Counted from the first letter of the stretch, positions 15,030 through 23,673 are shown. The stretch: 41,947 nt of DNA from Limivivens sp034101475 (GCA_034101475.1 JAXEJQ010000161.1:1-41947); one strand, 5' to 3'. Made by a program: numbers and translations. Notes: generated by a model not told the origin, from the letters alone.

Positions 15030-16514
15030 ATGAAAGAAAAACAGAGCTTTCTGGAGGCGGAGAAGGTGACGTTCTGCTATTTTGAAAAGGCGAAACGGAA
15101 CATTCTGGAGAATGCAGCCATTCAGGTTAAAAACGGAGGAATAACGGTGCTCATTGGGAACAGCGGCTGTGGGAAAAGCACTCTGTCGGTGGTATTGGCC
15201 GGGCTGTATCCGGAAAACGGCGGTTTCCTGAAGTCCGGCAGGATCGTGCTGGAGGGAAAAGAGCTGAAGGAGCATGCGCCTGCGGAGCGGACGGCCAGTC
15301 TCTCTCTGATGTTCCAGAATCCGGATCTGCAGTTCTGCATGGATACGCTGCGCAAGGAAATGCGTTTCTGTCTGGAGAACATTTCCGTACCAAAGGAAGA
15401 AATGGATGACCGGATTGAGTATTGGGCCCAAAAGCTTCACATGGAATCCATGCTGGACCGAAAGCTCTATACCCTGTCCGGTGGGGAAAAGCAAAAAGCG
15501 GCACTGGCCTGCCTGTTTCTGCTGGAGTCCAGGGGTGTTCTGCTGGACGAGCCTTTTGCCAATCTGGATGAAGATTCTGCCAGGGGAATTATTGAAATGC
15601 TGGTGAAGATTCAGAAGGAACGGGGGCTGACGGTGATTGCCATTGATCATCGGCTGGATTTGTGGCTGGATGCTGCAGATGAGATTCTGGTACTGGGTGA
15701 GGGCGGACGGATCCTGGAACGCGGAATCCGCAAAGAGAATCTGCCGGATTATCGGAAGCTGTTTTCGGAGCAGGGCCTTTCCTATCCGGAACCGGCCATC
15801 CGGAAAGAACCTTCTCCTCAGAATGCGAGGCCGGCCCTTGTATTGAAGGATACTTCAGTAAAGCCCTGGATACTGGAGGCACAGGCCAGTTTTCCCATGG
15901 GGAAGGTGACAGCCCTTCTGGGCTCCTCCGGAGCCGGAAAAACCACTCTTTTCCAGGTGCTGCTGAAACAGAAGCCCTATGAAGGAAGCATTTGCTTTGA
16001 TTTTGGAGAAGGCCTTCAGGAGCTTTCCGGAATGAAAAAGAAGGAGCTGTTTGCAAATCTGGGAATCGTATTTCAGAATCCCGGGAATCAGTTCCTGACC
16101 TCAAATGTCCGGGAGGAGGTGGCGGTCAGCATCCGCAGATGGTCACCGAAGCTTTCCGAGGAGGAAATGGACAGGCGTGTGCTGAACAGTCTGACCGATT
16201 ACGGTCTGGAACATTACCGGAAGTATTCGCCGTACATGCTGAGCCAGGGACAACAGCGCCGTCTGGCGGTTTTGGCCGTGCTGTCCGGCAGACAGAAGGT
16301 TCTGCTGCTGGATGAACCTACCTATGGACAGGATGACCGTTCCACCCGGGCTATTATGCAGCAGCTGATGAAAAAGGTGGAAGAGGAGGGACTGACGGTG
16401 ATTTTTACCACGCATGATGAAAAGCTGGCTCTTCGGTATGCAGATAAGATTTACCGCCTGCGAAATCAGAGGCTGACGGAGGATAAGGGGGAGGGATACC
16501 ATGAGAAACCGTGA
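15030..16514 (+). CDS. ykoD: ECF transporter ATPase with two ABC domains (YkoD)
   Basis: Energising subunit of the thiamine/HMP transporter, a fusion of two ABC ATPase domains (494 residues). Domain 1 has Walker A GNSGCGKST (~residue 43), signature LSGGEKQKAALA and Walker B VLLDEPFANLD. Domain 2 has Walker A GSSGAGKTT starting at residue 298, signature LSQGQQRRLAVLA and Walker B VLLLDEPTYGQDD. Both domains keep intact catalytic motifs, and both have the C-terminal H-loop (AIDHRLD; FTTHDEK). The 3' end overlaps ykoC by 14 bases, so the two are translationally coupled. Confidence 0.95.
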   Translation: MKEKQSFLEAEKVTFCYFEKAKRNILENAAIQVKNGGITVLIGNSGCGKSTLSVVLAGLYPENGGFLKSGRIVLEGKELKEHAPAERTASLSLMFQNPDLQFCMDTLRKEMRFCLENISVPKEEMDDRIEYWAQKLHMESMLDRKLYTLSGGEKQKAALACLFLLESRGVLLDEPFANLDEDSARGIIEMLVKIQKERGLTVIAIDHRLDLWLDAADEILVLGEGGRILERGIRKENLPDYRKLFSEQGLSYPEPAIRKEPSPQNARPALVLKDTSVKPWILEAQASFPMGKVTALLGSSGAGKTTLFQVLLKQKPYEGSICFDFGEGLQELSGMKKKELFANLGIVFQNPGNQFLTSNVREEVAVSIRRWSPKLSEEEMDRRVLNSLTDYGLEHYRKYSPYMLSQGQQRRLAVLAVLSGRQKVLLLDEPTYGQDDRSTRAIMQQLMKKVEEEGLTVIFTTHDEKLALRYADKIYRLRNQRLTEDKGEGYHEKP

Positions 16515-17241
16515 AATTCCCTTTATGGAAAGTCTGAATCCTTTTTACAAGGCAGTCACTGTGCTGGCAGCGGGTCTGATTCTGGCATTCTCCTATTCGA
16601 TTCCGCTGAATGTGGGTGTGTGTGCCTGCAGTCTGATTTTTCTGGCTCTCTTTTCCAGGGCAAAGCCCAAAACCATGATGAAAGTTTTGATTCCTGCATT
16701 TCTGGCGGCAGCCAGTCTGTTTATGGCCGGGCTGCTCCATTCCACTGGAGGGAGCGGAATCGTGGAAGAAAGTGAAAATTTTCAGGTGGCCATGAATGAG
16801 AGCCTGTCTCTGTACAATGCTCTGCAGCTTTCCACCAGAGTGCTGGCTTTTGCCATGCTGGGAATTCTCTTTTCCCTGACAACGGATTCAGAGCTGTTTA
16901 TTCAGAGCCTGATGCACCAGTGCGGACTGAAGCCGAAATTCGCCTATGGGATTCTGGCAGCCTTCCATCTGATGCCTCATATCGGTTCTGAATACAAAAA
17001 CGCGAAAATGGCCTACCGGGCAAGAGGAATCCATGTGGGTCCGCTTTCTATGAAGCCCTTGTTTGCCACCATGGTAAATGCCATCCGCTGGTCCGAAAAT
17101 GTAGCCATGGCCATGGAATCCAAAGGATTTGACGGAGACGGAAAACGAACCTTTTATCAGACCACGACAGTTAAAGCCAGGGATTTTCTTTTCCTGATTT
17201 TTGTAAACGCGGCTGTGGCTGCCGGACTCTGGCTTTTTTGA
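16501..17241 (+). CDS. ykoC: ECF transporter transmembrane (T) component YkoC
   Basis: Membrane scaffold joining the ATPase to the S component. The 246 residues include several hydrophobic helices (from AVTVLAAGLILAFSYSI to a C-terminal FLFLIFVNAAVAAGLWLF). The cytoplasmic coupling region carries the ECF-T motifs AKMAYRARGIHVG and AMAMESKGFDGDGKRTFY, corresponding to the two Ala-Arg-Gly-like signatures. It is the last gene of the operon and is followed by a strong terminator. Confidence 0.94.
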   Translation: MRNREIPFMESLNPFYKAVTVLAAGLILAFSYSIPLNVGVCACSLIFLALFSRAKPKTMMKVLIPAFLAAASLFMAGLLHSTGGSGIVEESENFQVAMNESLSLYNALQLSTRVLAFAMLGILFSLTTDSELFIQSLMHQCGLKPKFAYGILAAFHLMPHIGSEYKNAKMAYRARGIHVGPLSMKPLFATMVNAIRWSENVAMAMESKGFDGDGKRTFYQTTTVKARDFLFLIFVNAAVAAGLWLF

Positions 17242-17303
17242 AAAGCATTTTGCATCTGCTTATGAAATTCTGCCTGAATCTGAACAGTTGCAAAATAATG
17301 TTT

Positions 17304-17339
17304 CAGCCCTGATTTCTGTTGGAAATCGGGGCTGTTTGT
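17304..17339 (+). terminator. Terminator of the ykoFEDC operon
   Basis: The arms at 17304-17316 and 17322-17334 form a 13-bp stem with one T-G pair and a 5-base loop, followed by TTTGTG. The right arm and tail overlap the promoter of the next gene. Confidence 0.85.
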
Positions 17340-17347
17340 GTTAGAAT
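17319..17347 (+). promoter_or_regulatory. Promoter of the PfkB-family kinase gene
   Basis: TTGGAA (17319-17324) and TAGAAT (17342-17347) are 17 bases apart, with an extended -10 TG at 17339-17340. The -35 box lies in the loop and right arm of the upstream terminator. Confidence 0.65.
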
Positions 17348-17388
17348 GAACGTAGTTCTGATACATTGTGAAAATGGGAGGTCTTGAG

Positions 17389-18318
17389 ATGATTACGACG
17401 GTTACACTGAATGTGGCGATTGATAAGGCATATGTGGTGGATACTCTGACAAAGGGTGAGGTTATGCGTGTGAAAACCTGCTCGAATACTGCCGGGGGAA
17501 AGGGGCTGAATGTGGCCAAGGTGGTGAAGCTCTGCGGTGAGGAAGTGACGGCGGCAGGTTTTGTCGGCGGACATGCCGGAGCCTATGTGGAGGATATGCT
17601 GAATGAGGCGTCTGTGCCCAACCGGTTTGTGCACACGAAAGGAGAGACGCGTTCTTGCATCAATATTCTGGCGGCGGACGGCAGCTCCACGGAATTTCTG
17701 GAGCCCGGGGAGCCGGTGGAGGAAGGTGATGTGGAGAAATTTCTTCGGGAATTTGATTCCATTGTGGAAGAGAGCGATGTTGTGACGATTTCCGGAAGCA
17801 TGCAGAAGGGGATTCCGGCGGATATGTATGGCAGACTGATCGGAAAAGTCAAGGCTGCGGGAAAAAAGGTAATTCTGGATACCAGCGGAAAGCTTCTGGA
17901 GGACGGGATCCAGGCGCTTCCAACTATGATTAAGCCCAATGACGATGAGATCGAAATGCTTCTGGGCGTTCCTGTGACGAACCGGGAGGAAATCCTGGCA
18001 GGCGCTAAAAAGCTTCATGCCATGGGAATCGAAGTGGTGGTGGTTTCTCTGGGCAGTGACGGCGCTCTGGTAGTGACGGAGGAAGGCGTTTATCACGGAC
18101 GTCCGCCCAGGATTTCGGTGGTCAATACGGTGGGCTGCGGCGATTCCATGACAGCAGCTTTTGCGGTGGGATTTGCCAGAAAGTACTCGGTGGAAGAAAT
18201 GCTCCGGTATGCCATTGCGGTTTCCGCGGCCAATGCCCTGACCATGCAGACCGGAAGCTTCTGCAGGGAGGATATGGAGCGAATTCTGCCGCAGGTAACC
18301 ATCGAAAAAGTGGAATAA
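17389..18318 (+). CDS. PfkB-family sugar-phosphate kinase (1-phosphofructokinase / tagatose-6-phosphate kinase type)
   Basis: ATP-dependent hexose-phosphate kinase of the FruK/LacC branch. The 309-residue product starts at ATG 17389, with GGGAGG 8 bases upstream. The opening TLNVAIDKAYVVD resembles the T-x-NPA(I/L)D family start, though the usual proline is replaced by valine. The N-terminal signature is GGKGLNVAKV; the catalytic base D252 sits in GCGDSMTAAFAVG, where cysteine replaces the usual alanine. It is a single-gene unit without fruA/fruB or lac genes nearby, so the exact substrate (fructose-1-P or tagatose-6-P) cannot be set from sequence. The galactosidase locus is 16 kb away and offers no direct link. 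Confidence 0.88.
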   Translation: MITTVTLNVAIDKAYVVDTLTKGEVMRVKTCSNTAGGKGLNVAKVVKLCGEEVTAAGFVGGHAGAYVEDMLNEASVPNRFVHTKGETRSCINILAADGSSTEFLEPGEPVEEGDVEKFLREFDSIVEESDVVTISGSMQKGIPADMYGRLIGKVKAAGKKVILDTSGKLLEDGIQALPTMIKPNDDEIEMLLGVPVTNREEILAGAKKLHAMGIEVVVVSLGSDGALVVTEEGVYHGRPPRISVVNTVGCGDSMTAAFAVGFARKYSVEEMLRYAIAVSAANALTMQTGSFCREDMERILPQVTIEKVE

Positions 18319-18356
18319 GGGGATGTTCAGCCGGGAGAAGTTTTGAAAAACCAGGG

Positions 18357-18385
18357 TTGACAAGAGAGAAAAATCGGGTTATACT
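18357..18385 (+). promoter_or_regulatory. Promoter of the Mn2+-riboswitch/ATPase unit
   Basis: TTGACA (18357-18362) and TATACT (18380-18385) with a 17-base spacer. It lies 39 bases after the kinase stop codon and about 40 bases before the aptamer. Confidence 0.9.
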
Positions 18386-18423
18386 CTGAAAACATAAATG
18401 AATATCCCGCTGCACCAGCAGTA

Positions 18424-18513
18424 CGAAAAGGGAGTAATAGAAATGCATCGTCAACAATCGCGGCTGATTCAGTCTGGTGGTGCATACCTGAGTACAGGTT
18501 ATGAGACTTTTCA
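18424..18513 (+). ncRNA. yybP-ykoY family (Mn2+) riboswitch aptamer
   Basis: The 5' strand has GAAAAGGGAGTA (18425 on) and the 3' strand has GAGACTTTTC (to 18512); GAAAAG and CTTTTC close a P1 helix around the conserved GGGAGTA / GAGAC pair typical of this class. Between them lie a CGTCAACA loop segment, an ATGCA/TGCAT helix and an ACCTG-AGTA-CAGGT hairpin (18486-18499). By family knowledge this class senses Mn2+ and often controls P-type ATPases, as here. The open frame 18398-18592 is an artefact of this RNA. Confidence 0.85.
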
Positions 18514-18565
18514 TGATTTATTTCAGACTAGTACATCTGAAGTAGGCCATGGAGAGTCTTTTTTT
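18505..18565 (+). terminator. Riboswitch expression-platform terminator
   Basis: GACTTTTCATG (18505-18515) pairs along 11 positions with CATGGAGAGTC (18548-18558), two of them wobble pairs, and an inner TTCAGA/TCTGAA helix (18522-18527 / 18536-18541) extends it. Seven T residues follow directly. The left arm shares CTTTTC with the aptamer P1 helix, so the two folds exclude each other: bound Mn2+ should hold P1 and let transcription continue. Confidence 0.88.
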
Positions 18566-18654
18566 ATCCGAATCAGGGAAAAATGGAAGTGAAGTGAATC
18601 GCGGCTGTTTGCAGAACGGATTGTAATTTATAATACAGGAAAGGAGCAGTTTTT

Positions 18655-21270
18655 ATGAAAGAATGGTATCAGCGGACAGGCAGTGAATGCCTGGATGAAA
18701 TGAAAACGACCAGTTCCGGCTGGTCCACGGTCAAGGCGGAAGCACTTTTGAAGGAAAAGGGAGAGAATGTCCTGGAAGAGGGAAAACGGAAGTCCGCTCT
18801 GGAAGTATTTCTGGAGCAATTCCGGGATCTGCTGGTGATTATTCTGATCATCGCGGCAGTGATTTCCATGCTTTCCGGAAACACCGAGAGTACCATTGTG
18901 ATTATTGCTGTGATTATCCTGAATGCGGTTCTGGGAACTGTTCAGCATCAGAAGGCAGAAAAATCTCTGGCCAGTCTGAAATCCCTGTCATCCCCCAGTG
19001 CCAAGGTGATCAGGGATGGACAGAAGGTTGAAATTGAGGCGAAAAAAGTGGTTCCCGGGGATATCCTTCTTCTGGAGGCCGGTGATCTGGTGGCAGCAGA
19101 CGGGCGAATCCTGAACAATTATTCCCTGCAGGTAAATGAGAGCTCTCTGACCGGAGAATCCACCAATGTGGAAAAGCAGGACAAGGTGATCCCGGGAGAA
19201 GCGGCTCTGGCAGACCGCACAAATATGGTTTATTCCGGCAGCCTGGTTACCTATGGACGGGCCATGGTTCTTGTCACCGGAACCGGAATGGACACGGAAA
19301 TCGGAAAAATTGCCAGCCTGATGAACGCGACGAAGGAGAAGAAAACACCTCTCCAGATCAGTCTGGATCAGTTCAGCCAGAAGCTTGCCATTGTGATTAT
19401 GGGAATCTGTGTTCTGGTGTTTGGACTGAGCCTTTACCGGAAAATGGCGATTCTGGATTCCCTGATGTTTGCTGTGGCTCTTGCGGTGGCGGCGATTCCG
19501 GAAGCACTGAGCTCCATTGTAACCATTGTTCAGGCCATGGGAACACAGAAAATGGCAAAGGAGCATGCCATTATCAAGGATCTGAAGGCCGTTGAGAGCC
19601 TGGGATGCGTATCGGTGATCTGCTCGGATAAGACGGGTACTCTGACCCAGAATAAAATGACGGTTCAGCAGATTTATATCGGCGGCGAAACCCTGAATCC
19701 GGAGCAGCTGGATCTGCACAACCAGCTCCATCGCTATATTCTGTATGATGCGATTCTGACGAATGATTCGGCCATTGTGGATGGCAGGGGGATCGGGGAT
19801 CCTACAGAATATGCTCTTCTGGATATGGCCAGAAAAGTAACGCTGGATGAAGAACTGATGCGTGATATGATGCCGCGTCTGGATGAAATTCCCTTTGACT
19901 CAGACCGAAAGCTGATGAGCACGAAATATGATCTGCACGGGGTATCCACGATTCTGACCAAAGGTGCTCTGGATGAGCTCCTGGAGCGTACGGAGCGTAT
20001 CCGTACCAATGAGGGTGTGCGCAGGATTACGGAAGCGGATAAAGAAGAAATTCTTCAGAAAAACCTGGAATTTTCCAGAAATGGTCTGCGTGTACTGGCC
20101 TTTGGATACCGGGAAGTGGAAAAGGAATTTGATCTTGAACCGGATAATGAATTTGGCTTTACATTTCTGGGTCTGGTTTCCATGGTGGATCCGCCGCGGG
20201 AAGAGTCTGTGGCCGCGGTAGCGGACGCGAAACGCGCAGGAATCCGTCCGGTGATGATTACCGGTGATCATAAGATTACAGCCACCGCCATTGCAAAGCA
20301 GATCGGCATTTTCCAGGAAGGAGATCTGGCCTATACAGGTACGGAGCTGGATGCCATGACGGATGAAGAACTGGATGAAAAGGTGGAGAGAATTTCTGTT
20401 TATGCCCGGGTTTCCCCGGAAAACAAAATCCGGATCGTGGACGCATGGCAGCGAAAGGGCTGTATCACAGCCATGACCGGAGACGGCGTCAACGATGCCC
20501 CTGCTTTGAAGAAAGCAGATATCGGTGTGGCTATGGGGATCACGGGAACAGAGGTTTCCAAAGACGCGGCGTCCATGATTCTGACAGATGACAATTTTGC
20601 CACGATCATTAAGGCAGTGGCAAACGGCAGAAATGTGTACCGGAATATCAAAAATGCCATCCAGTTTCTGCTTTCCGGGAATATGGCGGGAATCCTTGCA
20701 GTATTGTATACATCCATTGGAGCGCTTCCCATGCCCTTTGCGCCGGTCCATCTGCTGTTTATCAATCTGCTGACGGATTCTCTTCCGGCCATTGCCATCG
20801 GAATGGAACCGGCAGAAAAGGACCTGCTTTCTCAAAAACCCAGAGATCCCAAAGAAGGGATTCTGACCAGAAGTTTTCTGGTACAGCTCCTGGTCCAGGG
20901 CGCATTGATTGCGGCAGCTTCCATGGCAGCGTTTCATATGGGACTGAAGGTGGATGCGGCGACGGCCAGCACCATGGCTTTTGCCACTTTGACACTGGCC
21001 AGACTGTTTCACGGATTTAACTGCCGAAGTACCCACTCCATCTTTCGGATAGGTTTCAAGAGCAACTGGTACAGCCTGGGAGCCTTCGCGGCGGGAATTG
21101 TACTGCTGGGCCTGGTAATTTTTGTTCCAGGTCTGCAGAGACTTTTTGAAGTTTCCACTCTGACAGGGAGCCAGATCGGCTGGATTTGTCTGCTGGCATT
21201 TCTTCCGACAGCCGTGATTCAGCTGTACAAGGTGATCCGGGAACAAATTCAGAACAGAATTGCATTTTGA
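18655..21270 (+). CDS. P-type cation-transporting ATPase (Ca2+/Mn2+ type, P2 subfamily)
   Basis: Membrane ATPase that exports divalent cations. The 871 residues contain an N-terminal cation-ATPase domain, the actuator motif LTGEST (residues 165-170), M4 motif IPEALSS (P282), phosphorylation site D325 in SDKTGTLTQNK, the nucleotide domain, the hinge TGDGVNDAPALKKADIGVAM, and six C-terminal membrane helices. In place of the SERCA-like PEGL it has PEAL. Expression sits behind a Mn2+ riboswitch, so Mn2+ efflux under excess is the best guess, as for Lactococcus YoaB; Ca2+ transport remains possible. GGAGC precedes the ATG. It forms a single-gene unit. Confidence 0.92.
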   Translation: MKEWYQRTGSECLDEMKTTSSGWSTVKAEALLKEKGENVLEEGKRKSALEVFLEQFRDLLVIILIIAAVISMLSGNTESTIVIIAVIILNAVLGTVQHQKAEKSLASLKSLSSPSAKVIRDGQKVEIEAKKVVPGDILLLEAGDLVAADGRILNNYSLQVNESSLTGESTNVEKQDKVIPGEAALADRTNMVYSGSLVTYGRAMVLVTGTGMDTEIGKIASLMNATKEKKTPLQISLDQFSQKLAIVIMGICVLVFGLSLYRKMAILDSLMFAVALAVAAIPEALSSIVTIVQAMGTQKMAKEHAIIKDLKAVESLGCVSVICSDKTGTLTQNKMTVQQIYIGGETLNPEQLDLHNQLHRYILYDAILTNDSAIVDGRGIGDPTEYALLDMARKVTLDEELMRDMMPRLDEIPFDSDRKLMSTKYDLHGVSTILTKGALDELLERTERIRTNEGVRRITEADKEEILQKNLEFSRNGLRVLAFGYREVEKEFDLEPDNEFGFTFLGLVSMVDPPREESVAAVADAKRAGIRPVMITGDHKITATAIAKQIGIFQEGDLAYTGTELDAMTDEELDEKVERISVYARVSPENKIRIVDAWQRKGCITAMTGDGVNDAPALKKADIGVAMGITGTEVSKDAASMILTDDNFATIIKAVANGRNVYRNIKNAIQFLLSGNMAGILAVLYTSIGALPMPFAPVHLLFINLLTDSLPAIAIGMEPAEKDLLSQKPRDPKEGILTRSFLVQLLVQGALIAAASMAAFHMGLKVDAATASTMAFATLTLARLFHGFNCRSTHSIFRIGFKSNWYSLGAFAAGIVLLGLVIFVPGLQRLFEVSTLTGSQIGWICLLAFLPTAVIQLYKVIREQIQNRIAF

Positions 21271-21288
21271 CAGAAAATCTTTTATACT
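21260..21288 (+). promoter_or_regulatory. Promoter of the YARHG-protein gene
   Basis: TTGCAT (21260-21265) and TATACT (21283-21288) are 17 bases apart; the -35 lies within the last codons of the ATPase gene. It predicts a ~185-base leader in which I recognise no RNA family. Confidence 0.7.
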
Positions 21289-21478
21289 GGATTTATGAAG
21301 CGTAACAGTTTGAACTTTTCATGAAAACAGAGTGTACTGTGCGAAATTGAGAGAAGTGCTTTATGAACAATTCTCCCATTTTCGCTGAATGAAAGGACTG
21401 TTACCGGAGATTTTGGTTCAGAAGTTAAGAAGCAGCCGGTAAAATCGTGATGGCGTGGCTGCATAAGCAGGAGGGACT

Positions 21479-23242
21479 ATGATGAAATGGTCGATACGAA
21501 GAAAGCAGATATTGGCGATGGGGGCAGCAGTGGGAATGCTGACCTGGAGTAATATTTCGGCAGGAGCGCAGGAGGATCTTTTCCCGGCAGAGACACCGGA
21601 GCTTCAGGAATATATTCTGCCGGAAAGCGACAGCAGTTTTCTGACAGAAGATGAGCTGGAAGGAATGTCGCCTCAGGTGCTGGCATATGCGGAGTATGAG
21701 ATTTACGCGCGTCACGGAGTGATTTTTCAGTCGGAAGAGCTGATGGGTTTTTTTGAAAAACAGGGCTGGTATTTTGGATTTGTGGAAGAAGAGGAATATG
21801 AGGATGAGTATTTGAATGAATTCGAGCTGGCAAACCTTACATTGCTCAGAGAAAAGACAGAGAAAGACCCTTACCTGCCGGATCAGGACGGTTTCAGTTA
21901 TGAACCAGTAGAACGGTTCCTTGCCGGAGAGCGAGAGCCGGAGAGTGAAAGCGAGTCCGAACCGCTCCCGGAGCCAGAGAGCGAAAGCGAGTCCGAACCG
22001 CTCCCGGAGCCAGAGAGTGAAAGCGAGTCCGAACCGCTCCCGGAGACAGAGAGTGAAAGCGAGTCCGAACCGCTCACGGAGACAGAGAGTGAAAGCGAGT
22101 CCGAACCGCTCTCAGAGCCAGAGAGTGAAAGCGAGTCCGAACCGCTCTCAGAGCCAGAAAGTGAAAGCGAGTCCGAACTGCTCTCAGAGCCAGAAAGTGA
22201 AAGCGAGTCCGAACCGCTCCCGGAACCAGAGAGCGAAAAAAGGTTTGAACTGATGCCGAAGTCAAAGGGCGAAAGTGAGTCCGAGCTGGAACCAGAGCCA
22301 GAGAGTGAAAACGAGCCTGAGCCGGAACCAGAGCCAGAGAGTGAAAGCGAGAGTGAATCGGAGTCAGAGCCAGAGAGCGAAAGCGAGCCTGAGCTGGAAA
22401 CGGAGACAGAGACGGAAAGCGAGAGTGAATCGGAAGCAGAGTCAGAGTCGATACCGGAAATAGAGTCCGAACCGATAACAGAAGTCGAAGCAGAATCTGT
22501 GTGGGAAACGGAGATAGGAGTATTTTCCGCAGAAGAACTACGGGCAACGGCGCCGATTGACAGTGAGTATATTTTTCCTGATGTTGCCAGACGATATCTG
22601 GACAGAAGTGAAGTAGAGGCTCTTTCCCTTCAGGCCATCTGTTACGCAAAAAATGAAATTTATGCACGGCACGGCAGACGTTTTCTTTCTCAGGAACTAC
22701 AGGACTATTTCAATTCCAAAAGCTGGTATCGGGGAACGGTTGCGCCGGAGAATTTTTCGGATACCGTATTTAACACGTATGAAGTGCAAAATCTGCAGCT
22801 GCTTGTAGAGTGTGAGTTCGCAATCCGGTCAGACGGTTATCAGCTTGATCAGCCGGGATATGATATCCACCTGGTAAAAACCAAGGAATTGTTTCCGGTG
22901 ACAACAGAAGAGACACTTATTATTTCGGCGGAATCGAATTCAGATCCCGCTTCTGATTCAGATTACCTGGAACGAGATTTTATTTTTCAGGAAAGTGCGA
23001 TCCGACGTCTGACGGATGAGGAAGTGAACAGCTTATCTGTCAGAGTTGCCTATTATGCGGAAAAAGAAATTTACGCGCGCAGGGGATGCCTTTTTGAGTC
23101 CAGAGAGCTGCAGGAATTTTTCGAAGAAAAGCCATGGTATTATGGAAGGATTGCAGAAACAGATTTTTCTGTGGAAATGCTGAATGAGTATGAAAAGTAT
23201 AATGCGGAACTGCTGAAGGCGAGTATATCGTTTCGAAAATAA
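21479..23242 (+). CDS. Secreted protein with three YARHG domains and an acidic repeat region
   Basis: Exported protein of unknown function. The start is ATG 21479 or the adjacent ATG 21482, with AGGAGG a few bases upstream; the second has better spacing. Residues 1-30 form a signal peptide ending near SAGAQ. Three YARHG domains are centred on YARHG (76-80), YARHG (395-399) and YARRG (532-536), each followed by an aromatic Gly-containing WY-G segment and an NxYE/NEFE-type helix. Between the first and second, residues ~150-345 are Ser/Glu/Pro-rich, including eight 12-residue repeats of the EPLPEPESESES type. No LPXTG or membrane anchor is visible. The domain is known from secreted and membrane proteins, but no activity is established. 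Confidence 0.85.
   Translation: MMKWSIRRKQILAMGAAVGMLTWSNISAGAQEDLFPAETPELQEYILPESDSSFLTEDELEGMSPQVLAYAEYEIYARHGVIFQSEELMGFFEKQGWYFGFVEEEEYEDEYLNEFELANLTLLREKTEKDPYLPDQDGFSYEPVERFLAGEREPESESESEPLPEPESESESEPLPEPESESESEPLPETESESESEPLTETESESESEPLSEPESESESEPLSEPESESESELLSEPESESESEPLPEPESEKRFELMPKSKGESESELEPEPESENEPEPEPEPESESESESESEPESESEPELETETETESESESEAESESIPEIESEPITEVEAESVWETEIGVFSAEELRATAPIDSEYIFPDVARRYLDRSEVEALSLQAICYAKNEIYARHGRRFLSQELQDYFNSKSWYRGTVAPENFSDTVFNTYEVQNLQLLVECEFAIRSDGYQLDQPGYDIHLVKTKELFPVTTEETLIISAESNSDPASDSDYLERDFIFQESAIRRLTDEEVNSLSVRVAYYAEKEIYARRGCLFESRELQEFFEEKPWYYGRIAETDFSVEMLNEYEKYNAELLKASISFRK
21941..22240 (+). repeat. 36-bp tandem repeat inside the YARHG gene
   Basis: The marker GTCCGAACCGCTC recurs at 21955, 21991, 22027, 22063, 22099, 22135, 22171 (one change) and 22207, a strict 36-base period. 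It encodes the 12-residue acidic unit, so copy number can vary without breaking the frame. Degenerate GAGAGTGAAAGCGAG-type units continue to about 22450. Confidence 0.9.
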
Positions 23243-23433
23243 CTGCACCAAGCATTTGTCTGCTTTTCCGATTGCTCAGCTCAAAAACGCAGCCCTTGAT
23301 GAAAACATTCGCAATTCGCTCATTTTTCTGCGAAAAATGGCTGCTTGCTCATGTTTTCCGGGCCCCCATAGACATGAAAATCCATGAAGCACGGATTTTC
23401 ATGTCCATTTGTCCCCTGGCTCATGAAAATAAG
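23243..23433. repeat. Palindrome-rich spacer with dispersed hairpin repeat (copy B1)
   Basis: Bases 23301-23323 are identical to 33241-33263. At 23360-23425 a hairpin repeat has arms ATAGACATGAAAATCC (23368-23383) and GGATTTTCATGTCCAT (23393-23408); the reverse complement of 27240-27310 is nearly the same sequence. GCAGCC (23290 region) and GGCTGC (23340 region) enclose a further imperfect palindrome. No coding signal is seen. Confidence 0.75.
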
Positions 23434-23673
23434 GGTGCAGAAATTTGTACAAACAAGATTTTGGAGAGGGCGGCCTGGATGATCTCAGAAGCAGACGATA
23501 GGCAGATTTTTGAAAGATTTCCGAGCATAGCGACGGGGATTTTGTCCGACCACGGTTTGATGGAGGCAAAATCCCCGGCGATAAGCGGCGCAGGAAATCT
23601 CAAAAATCAACGTGTCTGCGCTGAGATCGCCAGGTTGTCCCTTCTAAAAAATCTGTTTGTACAAATCTGCACC
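23434..23673. repeat. 240-bp near-palindrome (long hairpin), unrecognised
   Basis: The two halves are inverted copies over almost the whole length. Outer arms GGTGCAGA..TTTGTACAAAC (from 23434) and GTTTGTACAAATCTGCACC (ending 23673) match; middle blocks ATCTCAG/CTGAGAT, GCAGAC/GTCTGC, ATTTTTGA/TCAAAAAT and GATTTCC/GGAAATC follow in order; the inner arms GGGGATTTTG (23535-23544) and CAAAATCCCC (23567-23576) close on a 22-base loop. No transposase, reverse transcriptase or other partner gene adjoins it. It may be a fold-back element or a structured RNA. Confidence 0.8.

Noticed and set aside
18398..18592. A 64-residue plus-strand ORF before the P-type ATPase
   Set aside because: It lies entirely over the yybP-ykoY aptamer and its terminator, whose pairing explains the sequence; it has no ribosome binding site at a sensible distance.
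21941..22240. Regularly spaced repeats as a CRISPR array
   Set aside because: The repeats are contiguous 36-base units without unique spacers and stay in frame in a secreted protein gene.
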